Source: Chrysomallon squamiferum (taxonomy: Eukaryota; Mollusca; Gastropoda; Neomphalida; Peltospiridae). Taken from it: a stretch of 64,000 bases of DNA. The DNA is taken from positions 21,511,146-21,575,145 of the forward strand of contig CM022670.1 in assembly GCA_012295275.1 (NCBI GenBank), written 5' to 3'. The notes beneath the pieces were generated by a model. It had not been told where the DNA came from, did no database searches, and was given only the letters and a program-made list of their open reading frames with translations. Positions 48,926-62,538 of the stretch are shown piece after piece; position 1 is the first letter of the stretch; each line of letters opens with the position of its first letter. The position numbers and the translations under genes were made by a program.

Positions 48926-51900
48926 ATGGCGACAATAAAACAGTTATTACAGCAGGAGCTGTTTTTGCCTGAAGATGAAAGACTAATTAGTATAATCGGT
49001 GTCTCAAAACCAACAAAAAAGAAAAAAACTAGTTTTCTGTGTGCAGTCTGTGAGCATTTAATTTCTCTAATTAGCATTAAAACACTAATTAATTATTTAT
49101 GTTATTTTTTTGTACAGAAGAGTAGAAACACAGAACAAAAAGATTTTTTAAACATACCTTTATTAAGTTTTGAAATATGTTCAGTTTAAACAAGAACAAC
49201 TCACATTGATGATAAATAGATGAATATTAGAATACAATATCACAAACTGTTATTGGATGTAATTTAAACATATAAGATCTGCACATTTGCATTTAAAAAG
49301 TTAAAAATCTGAATTAGTGTTATTGTTTTATTAGTTTATTATTTGTATGAAAATGTGGAACATAAATCAATTTAGAAAATAATAAGAAAGGTGCTTTGCA
49401 TTCAGTCACAAATATATTATTTACATGGTTAAAATGTGGACATTATCTACATTATTTAGTTCCCTGAGTTATTCTCACTAATAGACTTGTGAATTATTAA
49501 TTAATTCATTCATTTCAATTAATAGTAGAATTTCAGATTTTGTTTTATTGTACTTTTATAGTAAATACTTCTGATACTCCATTCACTGCTAGAATTTATC
49601 TGGTTAAGAAAGCTGACCGAGGTGATTCATACAAGAAACAGTTGTCATGGTTACTTAAAGAACTAAAAACAGTTGATGGGAAAGATTCTGAAAAGGTATT
49701 ATTTGTTTAATTTATTTACTTTGTCTTAAATATTATTATATTTTAATTTATTCAAATATTATGATTTCAAAAAATATTTATTTCTTGTTATGGTTAGTTT
49801 AAAAGATTTAAAGAAATGTTGAAAACTATTCTGCTCATTTATTTTTAAAAATTTGAGTCAAAGTATTATACTCACTGATTTCATTTGGATACATTTGTCA
49901 AATTAATTGCACAAGAGATTTGCTTAGTTTGTGTGTGTGTGTGTGTGTGTGTGTCTGTGTCTGTGTCTGTGTCTGTGTGTGTGTTTGTGTCTGTGTCTGT
50001 GTCTGAGTGTGTGTGTGTGTGTGAATGACTCTGTGTATGTGGATACATACATTATATCTATATCTGTATTTATATACCTGGCATTCTCTATACCATATAT
50101 TAAAATTACACATCCTTGCATACTCCAAGTATAGCTTGGAAATATTTTGTATTTTGGCATTGTTTTTCACTTTGTTCATTATATTAAAAATTTTCTTTAC
50201 ATCAGGAAGTTGCTGAATTGGATTTGCACTTTGAGAAAGTCTATAAATGGGTGGCAAGAAATACAAAAGAGAGAGATGGTTTTATTTCTTGTTTATGGAG
50301 GGTTTGTATAACTTTTTTTCTGTTCATCAGGCTTTCTGTATACTCATCTGTCTCTCCTTCTCATTGTCAAGCATGTGCACACTGACAAGCATACACACAT
50401 ACAGACATAACAACTAATCATCAGTAATTTAAGCCTAACTGATATATCACAATACACATGCATACAGACAGACACATTTATATCTTTTCTGCCAAAAGAT
50501 TTGTATTTTATGGCTAATTTTTTGCAAATATATTTTCAGTTGTGTCAAAAATACCTGATTGACAAGCCAGAATTTATAAATATCTCTACCAATATTCTTA
50601 TGGGTAAGTGCAATACTGTAAATATTAGAAATTCTATTTTTACTAGAAATAGGGTACCTAGAATAATATCAAAATCAGATTTCATTTTGTGAATATTTGA
50701 TATGTCTACCTCTCTGATGGTTTATGTTGAATTATGTCACTGGTTTAGGTTTTGCTAAATTTTAATGTTGATAAAAATTCATTTTTAGAGTATACAAAAA
50801 GATTAGAATGACAAATGTCCAAAAGCTTAGTTGAATGGTGGGCAGTTTTTAAACGGATTACAAGTAAAAATGATTTTTTAAGACAGTAGCCAGTTATTTA
50901 TAATGCTGCAGTCTGATATTAATAAAAGGAAGTTAATTAACAGAATTATTTTATTTTATAATATTACTGCACCGTGAAGAATTTTATCTATGAAATTTCG
51001 ATACTTTATAACTACATAATGCAAAATCAATCTCTTTTTTAAAATAAATATGTTTTAATAAATTCTTTTTTTAAAGAAAAATTTATCTTCAAAATGGTGT
51101 CATAAAATGAAAACTATTAGTCAGCTGAAAACAATAATTATCCACTTACACTACATATGAATATTAAATCTAAGAACAGTAGATAAAAAAAACGTATAGA
51201 AAGCTTTTATCTTAACAGATGAAGTAAAATGTTGTACTGATATAGGTATGATGAATTTCTTTCCCCCCCAGACATACAAATGCCACATGACTCGAGTTCC
51301 ACCTCACGATCTGCAGACGATCTTTCAGCAGAGGAGGATTACCAGGTTCTCACATCGAAGGAGGAGGCTGATCTTGAACTCCTAATGAAAGACTGTTCTG
51401 TTGCTATTAGCAATGCAGAAACATTTGCCGAACAGCTTAGCAAACAGCTGTCAGTTCTCGATGGGGTAGGTTAGGCATGCTGTATTTAAAACTGTTACTA
51501 GTTTCACAGGAGTTATGGTTATAATGCTAGGTATTGATTTGTCCACAGCTGTAAAGAGATTCTGTCTTTTCATCTGTTCCTGCCTATAGCAGTTCTTTTT
51601 TATGTATTTCATTTGTAACTATTTACCTTTTTCATTTAATCCTACATATGAAATTCACCTGCAATTTCAATGATATACCTGTTTTTTCAGGCAAACATCC
51701 ACTCCATCATGGGCTCAGAGGATCAAGTGCTAAATCTGATGAGACTGTTGGATGATGGAATCAATGAAGCAGAGAAAATTGAGAGCAAACTCAATTCATA
51801 TGATCATATCTTACTGGTATCTAAAATATTTTTACAAAACTGTTGCATAAAAACTTCTTAAAATTGTATTTTTGGATCTGAGTAAAATCCAAAACATAAT

Positions 51901-54135
51901 TTGTGTATGCAGAAGAAGTGTTAATTTGCCAGAAAGTGAACTGATATGTTCTATTGTATGTGTGTAAGTGTATGTGCATGTGTGTGTGTGTTTTGTGTAT
52001 GTTTAATTATATTTAGATTTTCTTTTATTATATTAACCATTTCTTTGTTTTGCAGAATGTGAAAGAACAGATGGAGGTGATGAAGGAAAAAGACAGACTG
52101 ATGAGAATAAGAAATGCTAATCACCAGAATCTGATGGAGGAACTTGGCAACATGATTGTAAGTAACTGTAATTCCACCTTCATGTGTAGAGCCACCAGCT
52201 ATAACATTGTCTACTATCACTGTTTTATTTTCTTATCTTAATTAATAATTGGACCTTTTAAATTATAAGCACTGACTCTAATTGTAAAAATTATTTGATG
52301 TATTAATATTTAAGATATTTGAAATTAAATATACAAGTTTCTACTTTTTTTTTTTTTCAATTTGTTAATTAATAAAAATAAAAGAAATGCACCAAATTCA
52401 GTCAGATAAAAAAAAGAAAAAAAAAAGATAGATTGGTTTTTGTTCAACAGAGATTGATATTTAGTCTGATGCAGAGACTTGTAATTTAGGACTAGCCTTA
52501 GATTGAACAATTACAAGCTTCAGTATTTAATTTTTTAATTTTTTTTGTAACATCCCAGACTAAACTGGACTTGGACATGAAGCACATCAGTGCTCTGTGT
52601 GATGGAGATCTGGCCAGTCCTACAGGAATACAGGAGTGTACCCAGGCAGCGCAGGCTTTACACAAGTGTATGAGTGCAGATATACACCCAGGTTGCTGCA
52701 TTTACTTATTACAACCACTCCAACAACCACTACAACTACCACCACCACCACCACCATTACCACTGTCACTACTCCTACCACCATCTCTACCATTGCTACT
52801 GATACGACACTGCCAATACTATTACCATCTGCACTATTACAATTATTTTTGTTGCTACTATTACTATTACTGCTACCACTGCAACAATTACAATTACTAC
52901 TGTTGCTATTATCATTACTATTGCTATCACTGCTGTTTCACCATTAGACATGAGTGGATTGTTGCTTGTCATCGTTTTTGGATTTGGCTTCAGTCATCAT
53001 AGATCGTGGGATCAGGCCTCCATAACTGGACTTGGCGCTATACATTTCTCTTGTTGTAAATAATCTTCCTGTAAATTTTGCTCATTACTGCTACATAATA
53101 ACTAATTCAAAAGCTTTGATAATATTAAAAAAAAAATTATAATTGCAGTTTCAATATCAGCATTTTATTTAGTTTATATGCTGTTAGAGATGTTGTTATT
53201 TATTTTGCTAATTACAGGCTTACAAAAGATGGGAGCAGTGGAGGAGCAACAGAAAAGATTCAACAAATTAGCTTCAAACTTCTCCAAACGTCTTGCCCAC
53301 CATCTCAACAATTTGTTCATACATCAGGTATGCTTCTTTTGTGATGTCTTTATACACAAAGTTTGATATTGTTCTGTGTGTTTATACACTTAAGTATGAT
53401 ATTGTTCTGTGTGTTTATACACTAAGTATGATATTGTTCTTGTCTATTTATACACTAAGTATGATATTGTTTTGTGTGTTTATACACTAATTATGATATT
53501 GTTCTTGTCTATTTATACACTAAGTATAATATTGTTTTTTGTGTTTATACACTAATTATGATATTGTTCTCGTCTATTTATACACTAAGTACGATATTGT
53601 TCTCATCTATTTATACACTAAGTATGATATTGTTTTGTGTGTTTATGTTCTTGGTATGCTATTGTTTTCATGCATTTGTACCTTTGTATTCAGATCCCTT
53701 ACCCACTGAGGATAATTTAACATTACATTAATTTACTCAGTCTTTTAAGATCGTTTTCACATTTGTTTATAATGAAATTATTGCATGCAAAAAAGGTAAA
53801 AGTCTATATCAGTAAATCTCCTGTTGCTTGTTATTTTATTATCTTAGTTGTTATTAAAAATACCATTTTTTTTTGTTTTAATATATTTTTTTGTTTTTTT
53901 ATTTTATTAGGGTAATGAAATAGAGGAAGTTATAAATAGATTTACAGTAGAACTTAAGATGCCACAGCACAACATAATGCATAAAGAGCTTATTGTTTAT
54001 GCAGACCTCATGCTCTGGTTGAAGAACACAGATATTTCTATTTTTAACAGTTTATGTGCAGTAAGTTATAATTACACAGTATTGTTTAATATGTTTAGGC
54101 TAGAAGTTCTCTTGATATGTGTGTAACTGTGAGTA

Positions 54136-54178
<43 letters not shown>

Positions 54179-55046
54179 CTCAGTTTTGGTGAAACCTCTT
54201 AATAATATATTTCATTGGTATTACATTTAAGAACATTTTGCTAGTGGTTTTTAGCAGTCATACATTTTTTCCTTGAAAATCAAAAATAAATTAAACAGCC
54301 ATTTTTTAATTTGGTATTAATAATGCATATTATATTTATTTCATTAAATGATTGAAAATCATTAAAAAAAAAAAAATAATAATAAATAATAATAAAAATT
54401 AAAAAACAAATAAGAAAATGAAAACCAGAAAACCTCTTAAAACACAAAAAAAAGATTTGAATGTTAAAAAAAAAAAAAGAATAAAATAAGAAAGAAAGAA
54501 AATAAAGTAATCAAGAAAAAGAAAAATGCACATGACATTCTTTTTCAGATATGGTTCTTGAAAATACCATTTTACTTTGTGGCTTTAAATGAAACAGATG
54601 TCCTCATAAGAAGCTTCTAATATTGTCTAAAAAATAAATATTGTTTGTCTTACAAAATACCAGTTTCTTAAACAAAAGTTATCATTATAGTTATGTAGGT
54701 ATTTTTAATATTTCTTTCAGGTATATCAGGATAATTTGTGCAAGCTTTACACAAAGGAAATTCAGGAGTTTCTTGAAAGTGCTCGACAGAAACTTGTTGC
54801 CAAACCCGATAAACACGACAAACATGAAAAACCAAAACGTCAAGGTTTACATCTTTTGAATAAATTGTTATAAACGATAAAAAAATTATGTTAAAAATTA
54901 CATAATAATTAACATCTTAAAATATGTTTTTAAAATTACAAGCATTTTTTGAATGATAAAATATTTCTTTGTTTTAATTTAATATTTTAATTTAATTCTC
55001 TTATTTATTTTATTTCTTATTTATTTATTTACTTTCTTCTTAGTAT

Positions 55047-55085
<39 letters not shown>

Positions 55086-55841
55086 CTTACATGCTTTCAC
55101 TCACAAACACTAGGTCTACCGAAGTTGTCTGGATCAGCAACCAGTTTGAGTAAAATCAGTGAGGTGCATAAAACCAGTCGATCTTCCTCCACTCACAGCA
55201 TGGATTCTCTCTTCCTAGGCTCCATGTCTGACTTGGCTCCTAAAGGACTCTTTGACATGGTAAACAATTTAGAATATATTGACTTAGATGGACGTTTTTT
55301 TAATTATTATTATTATTTTTTTTTTTTTTTTATAAATAAAATATATAAATAAAAAAATATAAACTTTAAATGTGGTTTAATTAATATCAAAGGATTTAAA
55401 AAAAATTTTAAACTGAAAAAAAATTTCTTAAATTAAAAGAAGCCAAAAAACAATAAATATATATCAAAATTTAAAAAAAAAAACAGCAAAGAATTAAAAT
55501 AAATATATCAAAATAAAATAAAATAATTCTTTATCTTATTTTGATATGTATTTGTTTTGTCACTAGATTTTAGAGAAAGTACTGAGTGAAATGGAACGTG
55601 TTTGTATAGCTGAACAAGATTTCTGTTTCAAGTTTTTCCACCTCATTGACAAAACATCATCATCTGAGGTAAAGTAACTATAATCTCTAAAACCCAGAGA
55701 TATCAAAATACATGCTATAACTGCACACAGATTTATTTAATTAACTTATGTATATATATATGACTTTAATGTTGGGGTATACCATACATTTGAAAATTTC
55801 TGAATTTTGTCTTTTCAGTTTTTTTCTCTTTCTTGGTGTGT

Positions 55842-55881
<40 letters not shown>

Positions 55882-58835
55882 TTGTTGAGTTTTATTAAAT
55901 AAAACATTTGTTATATAATGATATTTGTGTTTTCCCAGGAGGAGGAGGAGGGGAAGATGAAGTGTGGAAATTACAGGTGCCAGGATCATCAAAAGAGTGA
56001 GTTGTTTGTTCATTCTTTAGATCTAGGTTGGCCATTTTTGTTTTTAACTTTCTTTTCAGAATTGCATTTTTACAGTTATTAATTTGAATTAGAATTATTT
56101 TTTTAATTGTGAATTAGAGTAAGTGTATATTTAATGAAATATGTTAAATGTATGTGTTTCATGGGATGAATGGTGAGTGTTATCATGTATGTTTTTTATT
56201 TGTGTGTATGATTTTGGTAACTGATATGAATTTGGCTCAGTGAATATTAGAAAACATTCTCTGATGTAAACACATGGGACAAAACAAACCTTATTAAGCT
56301 TGTGTTATTCAAAATATTTGATCTAGCATACTTACTGAAAATGTATTCAGCACTGACCATGTTCTTAACTTTCAGTAACTACTTTGTGGAAAATCTGGGT
56401 GAAGGTTTGATGCAGAAGAGATCTACATCGCAGCTGTAAGTTGCTTCTTGTATTGTTTCACAGAGTATTTTCTCTGTAAGTAATGTTAATATAATTACAA
56501 ACCATGTTGACAATGTTAAATAAAACTCTACAAAATTTGTAATAGTGTTTATTGTTAAATTGTGAATTTCACAGATATATTTTATTTTATATAATATATA
56601 TATATATATTTTTTGTGATATAACTATGTAATAAAATTCTTTTTTTCTTACACTTACAGTGAATCTGTTTGAATACATATTGTTCAGTTTACAAACACTA
56701 TGCCTCGGGCATTCAATAAAAAAAAAGAAAGACAAAAGGAAAATTAAATTTGTAACAGACATAAAAATTCATTCTGTTTGACTTGTTACTGAGAATTCAG
56801 AACATAACTTTTTAATTATTTTGATATACATGGTCCTATTATTATATTTATTTTGTTTTGAAAATGCTTATAGTTAACTGACTAAAACTTCACTGAGTTT
56901 TGTTTTTATTTTCAGGAGACTGATCAATGATACAGTTAGGTAAGAAATATGTACAAATATTCTTCTTACTAATTTGATTTGTTACATCACAATCCAGTGT
57001 TAATGTTTTCTATGAAGATATTACACAGGAACAAACACATTACAAAATATCTAATACTGTTAGTGTTAAATGTTTTGTGTGTTCTTTGTTTCAAATTTTA
57101 AGATTGCGTTAGTTGGAGGGCATAGGCATGTTAATTTATATAACTGTAAAATAAATTAATAAAAGAAACTCAGAAGAATAGAGAAAATCTTTAAGATTTT
57201 GTTGTGAGCAAACATATTTACTTATTAACTCAGAATGAAAATTTACATAATGCTAGTAATATAAAAATATAATAATATTTGTATTTCTTTTTCAGGTTAA
57301 TGATGTCAGAACTGTTTCCTACATTAGAGACAGAACTTGATGCTTTTCTTACATTTGCAGACAAACAGGATGGATTGTTAGTACAAAAATAAATAATAAT
57401 ATTTTTTGAACAATAAAAAAAAATGTATGCATATTACTTCCATGTTCAAGATGCAGAAGTTATACTCTAGTCATAAAATTAGTTAACCATGGTCTTCAGT
57501 CTTAGGATTCATTTTTATTTTAAAGAAAAAAAAACTAGATGAATATTTTTCATTTAATTTTACTGTGGACATTTATTTGGTATAAACTCATTTTACATTC
57601 ATTTTGTCTTTGTTTGTAGCTAGATACTTTTCATTGAATGTTCTTAGATGAGAAAAAAAGTCATTTTAAATTACTGATAAGAATATTTATTTTCCTTCAG
57701 ACATTCAAGTGACTTATGAACATTTAAATGAATTTTCCTGGGAACATCTGAGAAGCATGAAACTATTTTATAATATTACCATAAAATGTTGTGTCTCAGT
57801 ATCAGTTAATTTCCAGTATTATTTCATTTCTCAGACATTCGATGTACATGTTGGTGAGAATGAGTCAGCATGTGATCAACACACAGGACATGGGCTCATT
57901 TCTTAGTATGATATTCGGCAACTGTCTCATCAAGGTGAAAAGAAACTTCGACAATCACATTGTAAGTAGGCAGTAGTGGTAATGATCTGGAATATCTTTG
58001 TTTTTATGAAACATACAGATTCTCGTGAAACATACAGATTCATGTGAACCATACAGATTCATATGAAACATACAAATTTCTGTGAAACATACTGATTCTT
58101 GTAAAACATATAGATTTGTGACTTAACTGACAATTTGTTAATTGTAATATAACAGGAAAGGGGTAAGAAAAATGCCATAAAATTACAGAATTTTTTTTAT
58201 CTATCACTGAGGTGTGTTTTATTTGCAGTGTCTCTTTGTTTTGCATACAAATGGCTCAGATGCATTTTGTCACTTTACAAGATACTATATCATTTGTAAT
58301 GAAAATGAAGTATTACAAAGAATGAATAATTTCACAAGTCGTCTCAGTCCATAGTGGTTTTCATTTCTTCAGTAAAGAAATTTGTCTTGAATGACTGAGT
58401 AAATATTTATTTTATTTTATTTTATTTTTTCAATATTATTTTATTTTTTTATTAATTAATTTTTTTTTTTTTTTTATTGAAAAGGAAAAAAGATAAAACT
58501 ATCTAATCCTTGGTCTGTTAGGGATTTGCATTTCAAAATAACATTAGCATTAGCTCAAATTGGTCATCAGAAATAATAAGGTTTTTTTTATTTTTCTTAC
58601 CATCAGAGCCACATTTTGACTAAATATTTCTTGATATTCTTCTGCATTCATCCTATATATTCATGCTCTTTTAAACAGCAAGATCAGATAAAAGGAATTG
58701 AAGAGACAAGAGTGTCAAAGAAATACAGATGTGGAATAATCAGTTTTGTACAAAACTTTGAGGTAATTTTGCATGTTTTGCTTCTAAAATTAAATAAAAT
58801 TAATATATGATCAATGACAGCTAAAATGTCAAATG

Positions 58836-58874
<39 letters not shown>

Positions 58875-59868
58875 GTATCTTTTTTTTTAACAATTTTAAC
58901 AGAACTCATTTAGTTTTTAAAATATAAAATATTGGAATAACTAGATATGGTGCTGCAAACACATTGTCCAAATAACCTTTACTCCATAATGATAAAATAT
59001 AGCTCACCATATGTACCAGTACTTTTTTTTATTATTATTTTTATTTTTATTTTATTTTTTTAAAGGATTTTGCTGATTTTGCTGAGAACATTTTCAAAGG
59101 ATCTGATCGCCATGCTGATTTGGACAAAGCGTATGCGAAACTTGTCCACGTCATCTTTGAACAGATAAACCGTGTGGCTGAGGAACACTTGAAAACACCC
59201 AGAGAAGTCATCATGATGGGTGAGCACATTTTTATAACATAAATAACATAGACAATGTTACATGATGATGGGTGAGCACATTTTTATAAAATATGTAACA
59301 TAGACAATGTTACATGATGATGGGTGAGCACATTTTTATAAAATATGTAACATAGACAATGTTACATGATGATGGGTGAGTATATTGTTATTATTTTATC
59401 AAATAAATAATATAGATGGTGTAATGTGATGGGTCTGTATATTTTTTTTATTAAATAAAATAAATAATTTGGACAGTATCATGTTAGGGTGAGTACATAG
59501 TTATTATTTTAAATAAATAACATAGACAGTGTTGCATAATGGGTGGGTACATTTTTATTAATAAATAAAATAACTAATACAGACAGTGCAACATGAAGGG
59601 TAGGTAAATTTATGTTATTTTGTAAAATAAATAGTATACAGACAGTAAGAAATGTACACTGCATGATGATTCAGTACTCCTTGTAAAATCATCCAAAATA
59701 CTTTAAATTATGCAGTTATTATTGGAATTTTAGTTAAGATGTAATGAATATAATTTTGAAACATTTCTTTTCTTGTTTTTCCTCAGAAAACTACCACAGA
59801 ATGTTTTGTAAGTATATATACATTTAAGTATCTCTCTCTCTCTGTCTGTCTATCTATCTATCTATCTA

Positions 59869-59948
<80 letters not shown>

Positions 59949-62257
59949 GGGAATAACTGATTACTTGTCTTAACACACCAGCTTTATCCTGCTAAGATAA
60001 GAAAACACATTTGCAGCAAGGTCTATGCCGAGCTGCAATTATCTTTGACCTGTGCAAGTTAAAGCTGGTCTCTTAAGAAGGTAACCAGTTATTTCTTTTA
60101 TCCTGCAATCCTAAATAATTAAAAAAGTAAAGGGAAGTTAGCTGTTTTATTTCTCCAAGTCTCTGATCTTGAGAATACTAGATTCACAAATTGATCTTGT
60201 TGTTTTTTTTTCAAAATGGTCTTTTAAAGACCAGTAATCTTTGTTTTTAACAAAATTTTAAAAGTCTTCTTAAATAATAGATTCACAATTGATCTTTTTA
60301 TACATTTTCTTAAAGGAAAATTTTTTTTTCAAATGGTCTTTAAAGACCAGTAATCTTTGTTTTTATGTAAATTTTAAAAGTCTCTGATCTTGAGAATTTT
60401 AAAAAATGTTTGTTGCTATACATCAAAACAAAATAGTTCTTAAAAAATATTTTTTCAAATAATCCAAATTTTGTTGGTTTGTTTTTAAAATGTTCATTGT
60501 TATGAAAAAGTATTTTAAATAATCAACTTTGTTGTTTTGTTCAGCCATTTTGTCCCGTTTGAAAATTGCTAGTCTTGATGCTGAGAAAAAGGAGGCCAAA
60601 CATTTGTACACTGAAAACTTGCATGAGTATACAACTGGTTTACTTGGTCGACCATTAGAGAAACTTCATGTAAGTATTGTGTAGCTGTTATTCTAGGAAG
60701 TATGAAATCAATAATTCACCTGGAATAAGCTCATATTTATAAATAAACTCAGTTTTTCAAGTATACTTCAAGTGATTATAGCATTACTTATTTTATTTGT
60801 TAAGTTTTTATTTTTTTATATCTCCTAATGATTATACAGGGTTTTTTTTTCTTAGACTGATTCTTTGATAATAATAAAGTCCATGTAGATTTATGCAGAC
60901 AGCCATTTTTATTTATTTTGATGACATTATGGCTATATAAAACACATATAAACACATAATCCTAGCTCCAAATATTTCAGAAAAATAAAAAAAATTGCTT
61001 TTGATCCTGTGACTAATCATTAAGCTACAGCTTGAATGCTAAACTGAATCTGAGTAGTCGAAATGTGTTAACTTGATGATAATTAAAAGGCTTAATTCAG
61101 GCTTCTTTTGTTCCCTTTAGTTTAGTTTTAGATTAAATTGGGTTAATTTTATTTCTGGTTACAGATATTTTTTGAAGGGGTTGAAGCACAGATGGCTAAA
61201 GGTGTGAAAGCTGAGGAGGTTGGTTTTCAGCTGGCTTTCAGTAAACAGGAGTTGAGAAAAGTTATCAAGGAATACCCAGCAAAAGAGGTGAGCTCTAGCA
61301 AGAAATATGTACTGTTAGAATTGCTAAATAATAATAATGATGATGATAATGATGATAATAATATATATGTATACATATATATATATACACACGCACATCC
61401 ATCTATATAGTTTATTTTTGCCATTTATTTCAATGATATGTACAATTCACTTCTGTGCCATTGATTTAGTAATGGTCAAGTCTATTTATTCTATTTTCAG
61501 ATTAAGAAGATATTGGAGCACATGTACAAAAAGGTGGAGAAACAACTGTGTGAGGAAGAAAATCTGCTTCAGGTTAGTAGATGATATTTCTGTCAGAGCA
61601 AATGGTATATGAATAATTTATTATACGTTACTATTTCTCCTCCAAAATGATTGTTTTTAATTTTATGTGATCAAAAAAGTGTGCTGATGATAAAATACTA
61701 TAACTGTTATAAACAGTAACCAGCAGTTTTAGTTTTTTTTTCTTTTTTTGGGAGTGAAAACTGAGAGTAGATTTAAAATGATTGCAATTGATTTTATTAA
61801 TGATTGCCACTAAAGTCAATAATATTTTTAAATTACTAAAGCTAGATGTAAGCTGATACTTTTAATAAAAAGGTTAATAACTTAAAATCTATTGTTTGCC
61901 CAGAGCTGAATGTATATTCATGTACATGTCATCTAACAAGGAAACGACTTCTACACAAACCTAAATAATAAATTTTGAAAAAATCAATAAATAAAAAAAT
62001 CAAAAATAAAAAAAAAAAAAAATAACAATAAAAAATAAAAAAAAGTAAGAATTTAAAAATTAAACAGTCTTATCAGTGAATGAAAGATCTGTTTTTACTT
62101 CCAGGTTGTGTGGCATGACATGCAGGATGAATTCACGAAACAGTACAATTTTTACAATGACCTCATCAAACAGTGTTATGCAGATTCACAGATAGCACTT
62201 GAGTTCACCATACACGACCTGCTCCAGTTCTTTTCAGACATCGCTCAGTCTCACTAA
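48926..62257 (+). CDS. EXOC1: exocyst complex component 1 (Sec3)
   Basis: Sec3 is a subunit of the octameric exocyst that tethers secretory vesicles to the plasma membrane before SNARE fusion, binding PI(4,5)P2 and Rho-type GTPases through its N-terminus. 25 coding exons: 48926-49049, 49562-49695, 50206-50301, 50540-50603, 51272-51465, 51691-51816, 52056-52157, 52559-52691, 53218-53327, 53911-54060, 54721-54844, 55114-55259, 55567-55668, 55939-55976, 56376-56435, 56916-56939, 57296-57376, 57835-57961, 58679-58762, 59066-59219, 59787-59807, 60545-60669, 61165-61287, 61501-61572, 62105-62257. Phases close, giving 888 residues (human about 894). It starts [20 protein letters not shown] (PIP2-binding PH-like domain, about 30-125); coiled coil about 150-270; Sec3 C-terminal helical domain to the end ([17 protein letters not shown]). 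Two exons are only 24 and 21 nt. Least certain is the 38-nt exon 14 ([12 protein letters not shown]) in the poorly conserved linker. Confidence 0.95.
49930..50022. repeat. (GT)n/(CTGTGT)n compound microsatellite, EXOC1 intron 2
   Basis: GT run interrupted by regular CTGTGT hexamers. Confidence 0.92.
52730..52935. repeat. imperfect ACC/ACT/ATT trinucleotide tract, EXOC1 intron 8
   Basis: Starts about 40 bases after the exon 8 donor; degenerate trinucleotides give spurious Thr-, Leu- or Tyr-rich frames. Confidence 0.8.
53340..53650. repeat. ~31-bp tandem array (~9 copies), EXOC1 intron 9
   Basis: Units built on TTTATACACTAAGTATGATA followed by TTGTTCTGTGTG or TTGTTCTTGTCTA variants, starting about 15 bases after the exon 9 donor. 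Confidence 0.92.
54138..54174. repeat. (GT)n microsatellite, EXOC1 intron 10
   Basis: About 18 GT units. Confidence 0.93.
55040..55087. repeat. (TTTA)n microsatellite, EXOC1 intron 11
   Basis: About 12 TTTA units ending shortly before the exon 12 acceptor. Confidence 0.9.
55848..55880. repeat. (GT)n microsatellite, EXOC1 intron 13
   Basis: About 15 GT units. Confidence 0.93.
58837..58874. repeat. (TA)n microsatellite, EXOC1 intron 19
   Basis: TA run with two TG interruptions. Confidence 0.88.
59210..59640. repeat. 52-bp tandem array that copies the EXOC1 exon 20 splice donor
   Basis: Three near-perfect 52-bp units follow the real donor (59220), each repeating GATGATGGGTGAG; decoy donors fall at 59272, 59324 and 59376. 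More degenerate units (words like ACATAGACAGTGT) continue to about 59640. Confidence 0.9.
59832..59948. repeat. (CT)n/(TATC)n compound microsatellite, EXOC1 intron 21
   Basis: CT and CTAT/TATC runs alternate, directly abutting the fold-back element at 59950. Confidence 0.93.
59950..60095. mobile_element. ~146-bp fold-back MITE in EXOC1 intron 21
   Basis: The left arm GGAATAACTGATTACTTGTC...ACCAGCTTTATCCTGC and the reverse complement of the right arm match over about 44 bases with a few mismatches. An inner TTTGCAGC/GCTGCAA pair extends the potential hairpin. No coding capacity; target-site duplication not clear because the left flank is a microsatellite. Confidence 0.75.
60160..60545. repeat. 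imperfect tandem duplication in EXOC1 intron 21
   Basis: A block containing AGATTCACAAATTGATCTTG, AAATGGTCTTTTAAAGACC and AGTAATCTTTGTTTTTA occurs twice (about 60180-60265 and 60280-60385), with a further partial copy before exon 22. Confidence 0.75.
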
Positions 62258-62499
62258 CCATTTCTTCTTTCCTTCAGTCTTAACTTCAGACTTAAAAGCT
62301 ATAATTAAAATATGTTATTTAAACTGAAATGTGGGAACAAAAGAAATTTAATTAAAGCAAATATTCAGTTTGCTTTTTAAAAAAAAATTTCAGTATGAAA
62401 CAGTTTTTACAAAATGCAGGAAGAAACCATTTCTTAGAAAGTAATAATTGTGTAAATATTTTTCTTAATCATACACTGACTTGAGATGCCCTGTATTTA

Positions 62500-62538
<39 letters not shown>

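Noticed and set aside
57694-57835. Second acceptor (CTTCAG followed by ACATTC) upstream of EXOC1 exon 18
   Set aside because: It shares the first bases of the real exon, but its frame meets a stop within a few codons and the sequence lacks EXOC1 similarity.
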